Shown here piece by piece: positions 9,903 through 18,094 of a DNA stretch of 64,000 bases. The position numbers and the translations under genes were made by a program. The notes beneath the pieces were generated by a model. The model had not been told where the DNA came from. It ran no database searches and worked only from the letters and a program-made list of their open reading frames with translations. Location of the stretch: contig CAYXZD010000015.1 in assembly GCA_964469565.1 (NCBI GenBank), positions 48,654 through 112,653 on the forward strand, in the 5' to 3' direction. This DNA is from GCA-2720975 sp964469565. GTDB taxonomy: Bacteria > Planctomycetota > UBA1135 > GCA-002686595. The first letter of the stretch is position 1. Every line of letters begins with the position of its first letter.

Positions 9903-9990
9903 GCGGCCGAGCCCTTCCCGTGCGGGTTCCGCACTCCCCATGTAAGTGGGCCGCAAGCGTAGTGGTGCGGAGCCGGGAAACCGGGACTCC
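9903..9990 (+). promoter_or_regulatory. Structured leader upstream of pnp
   Basis: Several nested inverted repeats: gcggcc (9903-9908) with ggccgc (9949-9954), enclosing gtgcgg/ccgcac with a 3-nt loop (9920-9934). Then a hairpin at 9969-9990 whose ccgg stem closes a gaaa tetraloop and whose outer ggag/ctcc arms extend it. In several bacteria the pnp leader forms an RNase III-cleaved hairpin used for PNPase autoregulation; a comparable role here is inference. Confidence 0.5.
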
Positions 9991-10057
9991 AATAGCAGAA
10001 AACTACGAAGAGACGATTAGAGATCAACTAACAAGAAACCCTTAAGAGAGAAGTTCC

Positions 10058-12289
10058 ATGACGAACGGACATGTACGCGTTGAACGCGAAATAGCCGGAG
10101 TGAGCATTGCAATGGAAACGGGCCAGGTGGCCCGTCAGGCAGGCGGCTCCGTGATTCTTACCCTTGGCGATTCCAAGGTGTTTGCAGCAGTGACTGGAGG
10201 AAAGGCGCGGGAGGACATTGATTTCTTCCCCCTCCTCTGTGACTACCGTGAGAAAAACGAAGCGGGGGGCAAGATTCCCGGAGGATTCTTCAAGCGTGAA
10301 GCCCGTCCCACGACCAAAGAGATTCTGACCATGCGCCTGATCGACCGCTCGATCCGCCCCATGTTCCCTGAAGGGTACAAAGAAGAGGTGCAGGTACTGA
10401 CTCACGCCCTGCAGTACGACGGGGAGAACAACACGGATGTGGCCGCCATGATCGCGGCCTTCGCAGCGGTCCGTATCAGCGGGCTTCCCTTTGATGCAAC
10501 CCTTGGCGCTGTGCGCGTGGGGCGCGTGAACGATGAGTTCGTGCCCTTCCCCAGTGATCCCGCCCGTCGTGAGGACTCGACCCTTGACCTTGTGGTCTCT
10601 GGCCACAAAGACGGCATCGCCATGGTGGAGTCCTCTGCCAAGCAACTCCCCGAGGATGTGATGGTGGACGCTCTTGAGTGTGCCCACAACGTCATCCTAG
10701 AGGTCGTCGAGCTGATCGACGAACTGACCGAGAAGGTGGGCAAGCAGGCCGAGACTTTTGAGGCTCCCGCCGTGGATGAGGCCCTCAAGGCGCAGGTCTT
10801 TGAGCGGGCCGAGGCCATGACCACCGCCGTGCGCACCCAGGGGAAGGCCGAGCGCCATGCGGCTCTCGATGGAGTCAAGCAGGAGATACTCGGCGCACTC
10901 TCGGGTGATGCAGAGGGTGATGCTCTCAAGGCTCGTACGAAAGAGCTCAAGAACATGATCCACGACCTGCAGCAGCACGTGGAGCGCGAGTGCATCCTAT
11001 CGGGCGTGCGCGTAGACGGCCGAAGCCATGACGAGATTCGAGAGATCACCGTGGTCCCGAACTTCATCAAGCGCCAGCACGGATCTGCCCTGTTCACCCG
11101 TGGACAGACCCAGGCCCTCGTGAGCGTGACCCTTGGCACCCCTGATGACGAGCAGGTCATTGATGGCATCGAGCCTGAGTACAAGAAGAACTTCTACTTG
11201 CACTACAACTTCCCGCCCTACTCGGTAGGTGAGACTCGACGCATCATGGGGCCGGGCCGTCGTGAGATCGGCCACGGCATGTTGGCCGAACGTGCTCTGA
11301 TGGCTGTCATGCCCACCCGGGATGGCTTCCCTTACACCATCCGCATCGTGTCCGACATCATGGAGTCCAACGGCTCTTCATCGATGGCCAGTGTCTGTGG
11401 CGGTTGCCTAGCCATGATGTGCGCGGGCGTCCCCGTCTCACAGCCGGTGGCTGGTATTGCTATGGGACTCGTCAAGGACGGTGATCGTCAGGCGATTCTC
11501 TCCGACATTTTGGGTTCCGAGGATCACAACGGTGACATGGACTTCAAGGTCGCCGGATCGGGTGTGGGGATTACCGCTTTGCAGATGGATATCAAGATCA
11601 AGGGCGTGTCCCGCGATCTCCTTTCCACCGCTCTCGAGCAGGCCCGCGCTGGCCGAATTCACATTCTACGCGAAATGCTCAAGGCCGTTCCCGGCCCCGC
11701 CACTGAGGTTTCGGACTACGCGCCTCGCATGGAAACTCTCAAGATTCCTGCGGACAAGATTGGGTTCCTGATCGGGCCCGGTGGAAAAAACATCAAGGCC
11801 ATGCAGGCTCAATACAATGTGCGCATCGCCATCCTTGATGATGACGGCAACGTACAGGTGTTTGGCACAGACTCATTGAAGGTGAAGGCCTGCCGTGATG
11901 CCATCGAGGCATCGACCCAGACACCTGAAGTGGGTACTCGGTACACGGGAACCGTGCGCAGCGTGCGCGATTTCGGTGCGTTCATCGAGATTCTCCCCGG
12001 CGTGGAAGGGTTGTGTCACATCTCAGAATTGGCTGCCGGCTTCGTGGGTCAAGTGACTGACGTGGTCAATGTGGGCGATGAAATCGAAGTGGAGATCATC
12101 AACGTGGACGACCGCGGCAAGGTCAAGGTGAGCCATAAGGTGACCCTGCCCGGCGGCGGTGAGTCCTCCGAGGGCGACTCGGGTGGTGATCGCGACCATG
12201 ATCGAAATCGCAACCGAGGGCGCGGCCGAGGCCGTGATGGTGGCCGCGATGGTGGCCGCCGCCGTGAGCGTTCAGGCTCTCGCGACTAA
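10058..12289 (+). CDS. pnp: Polyribonucleotide nucleotidyltransferase (PNPase)
   Basis: 743 residues, typical for PNPase, which degrades RNA 3' to 5' using phosphate and takes part in mRNA turnover. Order of domains: first RNase PH domain (about 1-220, GGKAREDIDFFPLLCDYREK), linker helical domain (about 230-310), second RNase PH domain (about 315-540, RVDGRSHDEIREI, GSEDHNGDMDFKVAG), KH domain with the GxxG loop IGPGGKNIK (about 570), S1 domain (GTRYTGTVRSVRDFGAFIE, about 630-700), then an Arg/Gly/Asp-rich tail with DRNRNRGRGRGRDGG. The RG-rich tail may aid RNA binding. ATG at 10058 is preceded by aagagagaag. Partner of rpsO in the usual arrangement. Confidence 0.98.
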   Translation: MTNGHVRVEREIAGVSIAMETGQVARQAGGSVILTLGDSKVFAAVTGGKAREDIDFFPLLCDYREKNEAGGKIPGGFFKREARPTTKEILTMRLIDRSIRPMFPEGYKEEVQVLTHALQYDGENNTDVAAMIAAFAAVRISGLPFDATLGAVRVGRVNDEFVPFPSDPARREDSTLDLVVSGHKDGIAMVESSAKQLPEDVMVDALECAHNVILEVVELIDELTEKVGKQAETFEAPAVDEALKAQVFERAEAMTTAVRTQGKAERHAALDGVKQEILGALSGDAEGDALKARTKELKNMIHDLQQHVERECILSGVRVDGRSHDEIREITVVPNFIKRQHGSALFTRGQTQALVSVTLGTPDDEQVIDGIEPEYKKNFYLHYNFPPYSVGETRRIMGPGRREIGHGMLAERALMAVMPTRDGFPYTIRIVSDIMESNGSSSMASVCGGCLAMMCAGVPVSQPVAGIAMGLVKDGDRQAILSDILGSEDHNGDMDFKVAGSGVGITALQMDIKIKGVSRDLLSTALEQARAGRIHILREMLKAVPGPATEVSDYAPRMETLKIPADKIGFLIGPGGKNIKAMQAQYNVRIAILDDDGNVQVFGTDSLKVKACRDAIEASTQTPEVGTRYTGTVRSVRDFGAFIEILPGVEGLCHISELAAGFVGQVTDVVNVGDEIEVEIINVDDRGKVKVSHKVTLPGGGESSEGDSGGDRDHDRNRNRGRGRGRDGGRDGGRRRERSGSRD

Positions 12290-12713
12290 AGCTCCCGCAA
12301 ACCAAACTTAGCAGTCTGCTCGGTGATGAATCCGAGTGGGCTGTTCTAGGGCCCAAGGCTCCCTGACCACCGGGTTGGGGGGCCTTGTGCGTAGTGAAGA
12401 CTCTGGGGCGGCCATTCCCATGTTTGGGCTACGTGAAAAGGCCCTAGGATGGGGCTGGGGGCGGTGTCGGTTCGGGTTGCGTATTCTGGCCCCTTGGGCC
12501 GTGCATGATCGGGCCCGGAAGTGGTATACAGGGGCCCTATCGAACCAGAGCTGATCGACGAGAGTTGCCGGGGGTGGCTGCTCGAGGCGCCCTGCATGCA
12601 ATCCTCTGTGTGGGCAGGCGTTTCCCTTTTGGGGGTTGAGGCCAACTGGCTGAGGACCCAATTCTTCGATTCCCCGCCGAATTGCAAGACTTGGAAAGAC
12701 AAGGAAGACAATC
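12290..12713 (+). other. Intergenic region after pnp
   Basis: No convincing gene. Hairpin-forming sequence lies just after pnp (ctcgg with ccgag at 12319-12336), and G/C-rich palindromes occur near 12490-12515 (ggccccttgggcc and cgggcccg). tataca at 12526-12531 could be a -10 box for the next gene, but the -35 is poor. Confidence 0.4.
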
Positions 12714-13229
12714 ATGAAGGTATCCAACACTGCCGGCTCGATCCGGATCCTCATCACCCTAGCCCTCGCTGTATTGCTGGGAGGCGGGGGGGGGCTGGCG
12801 CCCCATGCCCAGGCCAGTCAGCCCACTGGGTTCAGCCCGATCGCTCTCGCCCCGGCCCCCGGCTCGGTGGGGGCGGCCTTGACCCTCCCCCTGGACGATG
12901 GACGGGGCACACCGTTTATCTTCGAGAAGGTCGACAGTATCTGCGGCAATAATTCGGCCAATGGGATTACGCGGCCATGCACGGTGGATTACGACGCTCT
13001 AATGGACGCCACCAAGGAAGTGCGTGAGATCAAGAAGCGGAAAATCGATCCGAATGGCGCTAAGGGGCGGACCCTGATGACTGCGGCTCGCAACAAGGTG
13101 CGCAAAGCCTGCGAAGATGCCTACAAGGCCGGTGGGCACTGCGGTGTTTGGAAGCGGATCGAGCGTCGCGATGGAAAGCCCATTGTGGATATCACGGCGC
13201 AGGTCAAAGCCAAGCTGGCTGGAAAGTGA
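12714..13229 (+). CDS. Small secreted protein of unknown function
   Basis: 171 residues, ATG at 12714 with a good ribosome site (aaggaag) just upstream. The N-terminus MKVSNTAGSIRILITLALAV followed by a Gly-rich stretch and HAQAS is a clear signal peptide cleaved after AQA. The mature part has a Pro/Ala linker, then ICGNNSANGITRPCTVDYDAL and a basic helical segment (TKEVREIKKRKIDPNG) ending in a Lys-rich region. Four cysteines in the mature part (ICGNN, RPCTV, KACED, HCGVW) could form disulfides in the periplasm. I do not recognise a family. It precedes the secretin-like gene by 12 bp, so it may be co-transcribed with it. Confidence 0.75.
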   Translation: MKVSNTAGSIRILITLALAVLLGGGGGLAPHAQASQPTGFSPIALAPAPGSVGAALTLPLDDGRGTPFIFEKVDSICGNNSANGITRPCTVDYDALMDATKEVREIKKRKIDPNGAKGRTLMTAARNKVRKACEDAYKAGGHCGVWKRIERRDGKPIVDITAQVKAKLAGK

Positions 13230-13241
13230 TCTGATTCAATC

Positions 13242-14786
13242 GTGGGGTCCCCTCCAACTAGATGGGCCTGGGGCCTCGTGTTCAGTCTTTGTGCACTTGG
13301 AGCTTGCCGCGGGCCTGAACAAGGTCATGGATTGGGCAGCGAGTCGGGTGCAGAAGCACTCGATACTCTCCACGGTGCACTAGCCCAAGCGCGCACAGAC
13401 GGTTCAGCTTCGTCGGATCTGGGTCAAGACGCCCCATCGGATGAGTACATGGCCGAATTGGAAGAGGCCTATCTTACGAGCGAGGCTGCAGTAGAAGGTC
13501 CCGGCAATCAGGATCCCACTGGGGTCGACGTTGGACCATTGCCTGGGGTAGACGAGGTGGAAGCTCTGACCGATGAAGTTCCAGAAATCGATCTCGATGA
13601 GTTGCTGCTGAGTGCGGCGGCTCCCGACGATGGGGGTGAACAAATCAACCCCTACGATGAGTTTGGGGAACGCATTGTCTGGTACCGGGACTCGGGTCTA
13701 ATCATGAAGACCTTTACCTTCCCCCTTGGAGTGGCGGCTCAGGTTCAGCAGCTGATGCAGACTCATCTGGGGTTGCCCATTCATGCGGCTCCGGTGGATG
13801 CCACTGGCATGCCCGAGGGCGAGCAACCACCCGGATCGGTCGTCTTGCACGTGTTGACAGGACTTGAACAAGAAGCCTACTCGGCACCTAGGACGGCGGG
13901 AGTGACCAGCCCGCGCCCAATTCCCTTGGGTGATTGGCTCGTGGTGACGGCTGCCCCAGCGGAGATGCGCTCTATCCAGCGCTTCATTCGAGCCTTCGTG
14001 ACCAGCACCCGCCAGATTCAAGTGGAGGCCAAGATCGTGGAACTGACCACCAGTAAGACCTCTGACTACGGCATCCGGCCGGTGGACGGGGTGACGCCCA
14101 TCTTTGGGCTCCCCAATGCGGGTTCGCTGATCCACAGTGTGGACTTTTCCTTTGGAAACACGGTCGACGTGGGTGAGGCGATCTTCGGGGTGTCGGCAGT
14201 CTTCGATGGCGTTCAGTTCAACGCCCTCTTGGAGATGATCGCCACAAATGAATCTGCGTCAATCGTCTCTCAACCCAAGGTGGCTGTGCGCGAGGGGGCA
14301 CGCGCAGAGCTTGTGGAGTTGGAGCAGGAACCTGTCATGAAGCTGAGTGCAATCAATGCTTCGGGACAGTTCAGCTGGAATGTCACATTCAAAGATGTGG
14401 GGGTTCAACTCTATGTTGTGCCGCATGTAATCGGAACGAACACGATAGTCTTGAATGTGGACACGGAGGTGTCCCAGATCACCGGCACGGCAGCGACCTT
14501 CATTCTGACCGACAGCACCGGTGCGACTTCGACCGTGGGCATCCCCGAGGTGGCACGCCGCAAAGCGACGACCACTGTGCGTCTCGATCAGGGCCAGGGG
14601 CTGGTGATTGGAGGATTGATTACTGAGCGAGTTCTCGACCGTGAGAAGAAGGTGCCCTTACTCGGGGACATGCCCCTGATTGGCAACATCTTCAAGAGCC
14701 ACTATCAGATCCAAGAACGTACGGATGTGCTCTTTTTCATCTACCCGCGTATCCTGCAGGGCATGGACCTCAATACCGAACTGTGA
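13242..14786 (+). CDS. Secretin-like lipoprotein (GspD-type C-terminal domain), copy 1
   Basis: 514 residues from a GTG at 13242; GLVFSLCALGAC is a lipobox, so the mature protein is probably lipid-anchored. Acidic low-complexity region to about 125, then a secretin N-domain-like segment (LVVTAAPAEMRSIQRFIRAF then TRQIQVEAKIVELTT), then the C-terminal secretin domain (NESASIVSQPKVAVREGARA, LYVVPHVIG, ATTTVRLDQGQGLVIGGLI, and the hallmark KVPLLGDMPLIGNIF). Secretins form outer-membrane rings in type II/III secretion and type IV pili. The N-terminal repeats are shorter than in a full GspD. An adjacent paralogue starts 10 bp downstream. Confidence 0.85.
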   Translation: MGSPPTRWAWGLVFSLCALGACRGPEQGHGLGSESGAEALDTLHGALAQARTDGSASSDLGQDAPSDEYMAELEEAYLTSEAAVEGPGNQDPTGVDVGPLPGVDEVEALTDEVPEIDLDELLLSAAAPDDGGEQINPYDEFGERIVWYRDSGLIMKTFTFPLGVAAQVQQLMQTHLGLPIHAAPVDATGMPEGEQPPGSVVLHVLTGLEQEAYSAPRTAGVTSPRPIPLGDWLVVTAAPAEMRSIQRFIRAFVTSTRQIQVEAKIVELTTSKTSDYGIRPVDGVTPIFGLPNAGSLIHSVDFSFGNTVDVGEAIFGVSAVFDGVQFNALLEMIATNESASIVSQPKVAVREGARAELVELEQEPVMKLSAINASGQFSWNVTFKDVGVQLYVVPHVIGTNTIVLNVDTEVSQITGTAATFILTDSTGATSTVGIPEVARRKATTTVRLDQGQGLVIGGLITERVLDREKKVPLLGDMPLIGNIFKSHYQIQERTDVLFFIYPRILQGMDLNTEL

Positions 14787-14796
14787 TCGTCCAATC

Positions 14797-16329
14797 ATGC
14801 TGATGCTCCTGCCTCGCCTACGCAATCACACCCCGGCGTGCCTCCAGAGTCTGGGGAGTGTGCGGCTCGTTGTTTGCCTCGTTGCCCTCGTGCATTTGGG
14901 CAGCTGCCGCATGCTGGGGAATGGAGAGCCCACGCGACGTGAGCGCAGCGAGGAGATCAACTCGACCTGGGAGGCCATCCTCCTGGGGGGTGATGTACTC
15001 ACTCCTGTGGATGACTTTGATGAGACCAGTTACTTCACCGAACTCGAAGCGCTCTATGCGGAAGGAGTTCATGAACCCAATGCAGTGGATGGCGTAGGGC
15101 CTGAGGGACTGCCGTCCGCGCTTGGTGATTCTGAATTGCCCGAGATCGTGCAGGACGAGCACTCTGGGGCGGACCCCGTAAGCCCTTATATTCTGTTCGG
15201 AGACCGGATTTGGGTGGACCCGCTGAGGGGTTTTGTCACCAAGCCCTATACATTCCCCGCGGGTCTAGGGGCCCGTGCGCTCACACTCCTAACCATCTAC
15301 GGAGATTTCGCAATTCCGGCGGTGGGTGGGGCCGTGACGAACGGAGTCGGGCTCAAGGCGGTGGGGGAACAGACGGTTGAGGAGGCGGTCTTCGACTTCC
15401 GACCCGGCTTCGATGGGGAGCCCTATTCCCCGGCATCGGGCAAGGCCCTTGCGTCCAGCAAGCAGGTGCCCCTCTCGGATTGGATCTTCGTGCGTGCCCA
15501 ACCCGATGTGTTGCTCAAGGTGGAGCGATTCATCGATTTGTTCATTGCTCGCGCACGTCAAATCGAGGTCGAGGCGCGCATTATTGAGGTTTCCACTTCT
15601 GACTCCCTGGATTATGGCATCCGGCCCATCGATGCGAATACTCCCATCTTTGGCTTGCCCAATGATGGAGCCTTTGCCAATAGCCTCGATTTTTCCTTAG
15701 GCAATACGGTGGACTCAGGGGATGCCATCTTCGGTGTATCAGCCATCTTTGATGGTGTTCAATTCGACGCTCTGCTCGATATTGTCTCCAACCATGAGAA
15801 TGTGGCGGTGACTTCGCGCCCCAAAATTGCTGTGCGGGAGGGCGCGCGAGCTGAGTTTATCAATACCGAAGAAATCCCTTACTACACGATCGGTGCGTTG
15901 AACGTGAATGGAACGTTCACAACCACGCTTTCCTTCAAGCCTGTGGGTGTGCAGATGTACGTGGTTCCCACTGTGATCGGTGAAGAGACGATTCTACTCA
16001 ACATCGACATTCGGGCTTCGCAGGTGTCGGGGACCGCACTGAGCTTGAGCCAGGGTGGTGACGATGCCCAGGGCTTCGTCTCGATCCCCTCAATCTCAGC
16101 TCGCAGGGCTGCGACCACTGTCAGGCTCGAGCCAGGTCAAGCCGTTGTGCTGGGTGGTTTGATTTCAGAGCACACCCTCGAGCGTGAGCGCAAGGTGCCC
16201 CTCCTTGGGGACATTCCCGTGCTGGGCAACCTGTTCCGCAATTACTACGAGGTTTCCGAGCAGACAAATATCTTGTTTTATATTCGGCCGCGCATCCTGC
16301 AAGGAATCGACCTGACGGGAGACTTCTAG
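14797..16329 (+). CDS. Secretin-like lipoprotein, tandem paralogue (copy 2)
   Basis: 510 residues from the ATG at 14797, chosen because it gives a signal peptide ending in the lipobox LGSC (VALVHLGSC). It shares the architecture and many identical stretches of copy 1: YGIRP(I/V)D, TPIFGLPN, DFSLGNTVD, GDAIFGVSAIFDGVQF, and KVPLLGDIPVLGNLF near the end. The two genes clearly arose by tandem duplication; their N-terminal acidic linkers have diverged most. The pair and the GspK-like gene downstream suggest part of a type II-like secretion or pilus system whose ATPase and inner-membrane genes are not in this window. The ring may be hetero-oligomeric, or each copy may serve separate substrates (inference). 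Confidence 0.85.
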   Translation: MLMLLPRLRNHTPACLQSLGSVRLVVCLVALVHLGSCRMLGNGEPTRRERSEEINSTWEAILLGGDVLTPVDDFDETSYFTELEALYAEGVHEPNAVDGVGPEGLPSALGDSELPEIVQDEHSGADPVSPYILFGDRIWVDPLRGFVTKPYTFPAGLGARALTLLTIYGDFAIPAVGGAVTNGVGLKAVGEQTVEEAVFDFRPGFDGEPYSPASGKALASSKQVPLSDWIFVRAQPDVLLKVERFIDLFIARARQIEVEARIIEVSTSDSLDYGIRPIDANTPIFGLPNDGAFANSLDFSLGNTVDSGDAIFGVSAIFDGVQFDALLDIVSNHENVAVTSRPKIAVREGARAEFINTEEIPYYTIGALNVNGTFTTTLSFKPVGVQMYVVPTVIGEETILLNIDIRASQVSGTALSLSQGGDDAQGFVSIPSISARRAATTVRLEPGQAVVLGGLISEHTLERERKVPLLGDIPVLGNLFRNYYEVSEQTNILFYIRPRILQGIDLTGDF

Positions 16330-16342
16330 GCGGCTGTCCCTC

Positions 16343-16475
16343 CGGAGCCCGGAGCCCGGAGCCCGGNNNNNNNNNNNNNNNNNNNNNNNNNNNNNNNNNN
16401 NNNNNNNNNNNNNNNNNNNNNNNNNNNNNNNNNNNNNNNNNNNNNNNNNNNNNNNNNNNNNNNNNNGCCCGGAGC
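16343..16475. repeat. 7-nt tandem repeat with 100-N assembly gap (16367-16466)
   Basis: Unit cggagcc, more than three copies left of the gap and one and a fraction to the right. It starts 13 bp after the stop of the second secretin-like gene. True length unknown. Confidence 0.88.
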
Positions 16476-16518
16476 AGTGGGCAGTGGGCGTGGATTCTGT
16501 AGTTCGGGCGAGTTCGAA

Positions 16519-16569
16519 CTGTCTATGGCAACTGTCTATGGGAGGTGTCTATGGGAGGTGTCTATGGCT
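16519..16569. repeat. 13-nt tandem repeat, four copies
   Basis: gtctatgg recurs with exact 13-nt spacing at 16521, 16534, 16547 and 16560; units are of the form actgtctatggca or gtgtctatgggag. It lies in the noncoding stretch between the second secretin-like gene and the GspK-like gene, which otherwise holds only the gapped 7-nt repeat. Confidence 0.88.
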
Positions 16570-16656
16570 CGTGCGTGTCGATGTTCTTAGGATGGGCGGA
16601 AGACGCGAGGGTTGCATACGTCTAGTCTGCCCCAGCGGCCTGCCGCAACACGCTCC

Positions 16657-18024
16657 ATGAAGCTCCTCTCCCACCACCAGCCCCAATCCCCCCACGGCCG
16701 GCGGGGGGCTGTGCTGCTGCTTTCTTTCTTGGTTCTGATGGTGATTATCGCCATCGTCTATCAGCTCAACCGGGTGACTGCCACTGACCAACAGGTGGCT
16801 AATCGAGACCTCACCAGCACGAGCATGGACCTGGCCATTGAATCTGCCATGTTGGAGGTCTTTGAACAGTTGCGGGCAGACGGGGAATTGCGCATGGGGG
16901 CCGGTGATGACGCAGGGGGCGGCGCCCCTCCGGGCGGGGTAGATCCAAGTGGTGGGGCCGGTGAGGACAGCGGCGCAGGTGAAGCCACCGATTCATTCAT
17001 GGATGAATGGGCACAGCAGGCCGCGACGTCGATCAACGAACTAGACCTGCGAATACTCATTGTGGACGAGGACCGCAAGTACAACATCCTCAACATGCTC
17101 AACGAGGATCCCGATGAAGCGCAGGCCGCTTTTGACCGGGTTGTGCGCATCCTCGATCTGTGCCGCGAAGAGACGGAGTTTGACGTGCACGAGTCGGATG
17201 CTCACGACATGGCCATGGTCATGCGTGAGCACATGAGCGATCGGGACAATTCCTACCTTCCGCGGCCAGGTGAACTGCTCTCTTTCAATGAGGAAAACCG
17301 TTCACTGGGTATGCCCCTGTCCATGCGCGAGTTTGTGGTTCTTGAGCCCTTTCATGAAGGCCTGTTCAAAGACACGATCGACCGCAATGGCAAGCGAGTG
17401 CACGCGATTGATGCCTTTCTTACCATGTACACTTCCCCGGTGACGGGCGAAGACGAGACTGCGGGAATGGTTACAAGTGAGGGCGGCTACTCGGTCAATG
17501 TCAATACAGCCCCGCGCGCAGTCCTAACGGGTCTCATGGACTACTCGGATCTCAATCCTTCCTTTTGGGAAGATGTCGTGGAGTACCGAAATCTTGAAGA
17601 GGAGAGCGAGGATTATGAGGATGATTCGGAGCCTATGCTCGATGAATTCGGGGAGGAAATCCTCGTCACTCAGATATTCGACACCCTCGACGAGCTTGAG
17701 GAAATCAACGGTTACGACATGATCGAGCCTGAGAGCGCAGAGCGCTTGAAAGGTCTACTGCGCACGGACAGTGATGTGTTCTCTATTACGATCACGGCGC
17801 GGCACGTCACGCTTGCAGAGCGCCATCAGGTGCAGGAATTCAGCACGCGCGAAGAGCAGGAAGCCTATGAGCGATCGGGAGCTCACCTGACGCGCACCGT
17901 GCGCTGCGTGGTTTGGCGTCGCATGGGCGAGGACGATGTGGAGCTCATTCCTCTGCAGCGCTGGGAGGTCTTGGACCAGGCCCCCTTGCCCATCCTCGAC
18001 TTTCCCGAAGGCAGTCCTTGGTAA
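16657..18024 (+). CDS. GspK-like type II secretion minor pseudopilin
   Basis: About 455 residues from the ATG at 16657. The N-terminus has a short basic region (SPHGRRG) and a single hydrophobic helix AVLLLSFLVLMVIIAIVYQL, as in pseudopilins. An acidic Gly-rich insert follows, then the periplasmic domain with DEDRKYNILNMLNED and VNVNTAPRAVLTGL, close to the NxNTAP segment typical of GspK. GspK caps the pseudopilus tip in type II secretion. The length is above the usual 300-350 because of Asp/Glu-rich insertions. It lies 327 bp after the secretin-like pair. I place it in the GspK family with good but not complete confidence. Confidence 0.75.
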   Translation: MKLLSHHQPQSPHGRRGAVLLLSFLVLMVIIAIVYQLNRVTATDQQVANRDLTSTSMDLAIESAMLEVFEQLRADGELRMGAGDDAGGGAPPGGVDPSGGAGEDSGAGEATDSFMDEWAQQAATSINELDLRILIVDEDRKYNILNMLNEDPDEAQAAFDRVVRILDLCREETEFDVHESDAHDMAMVMREHMSDRDNSYLPRPGELLSFNEENRSLGMPLSMREFVVLEPFHEGLFKDTIDRNGKRVHAIDAFLTMYTSPVTGEDETAGMVTSEGGYSVNVNTAPRAVLTGLMDYSDLNPSFWEDVVEYRNLEEESEDYEDDSEPMLDEFGEEILVTQIFDTLDELEEINGYDMIEPESAERLKGLLRTDSDVFSITITARHVTLAERHQVQEFSTREEQEAYERSGAHLTRTVRCVVWRRMGEDDVELIPLQRWEVLDQAPLPILDFPEGSPW

Positions 18025-18094
18025 GTCCACCCACCCGCACCTGGCGATGGGCGAGTAGGCTGGTGTTCGCTTCTGTCCCCTGCTCCCCGATCCT

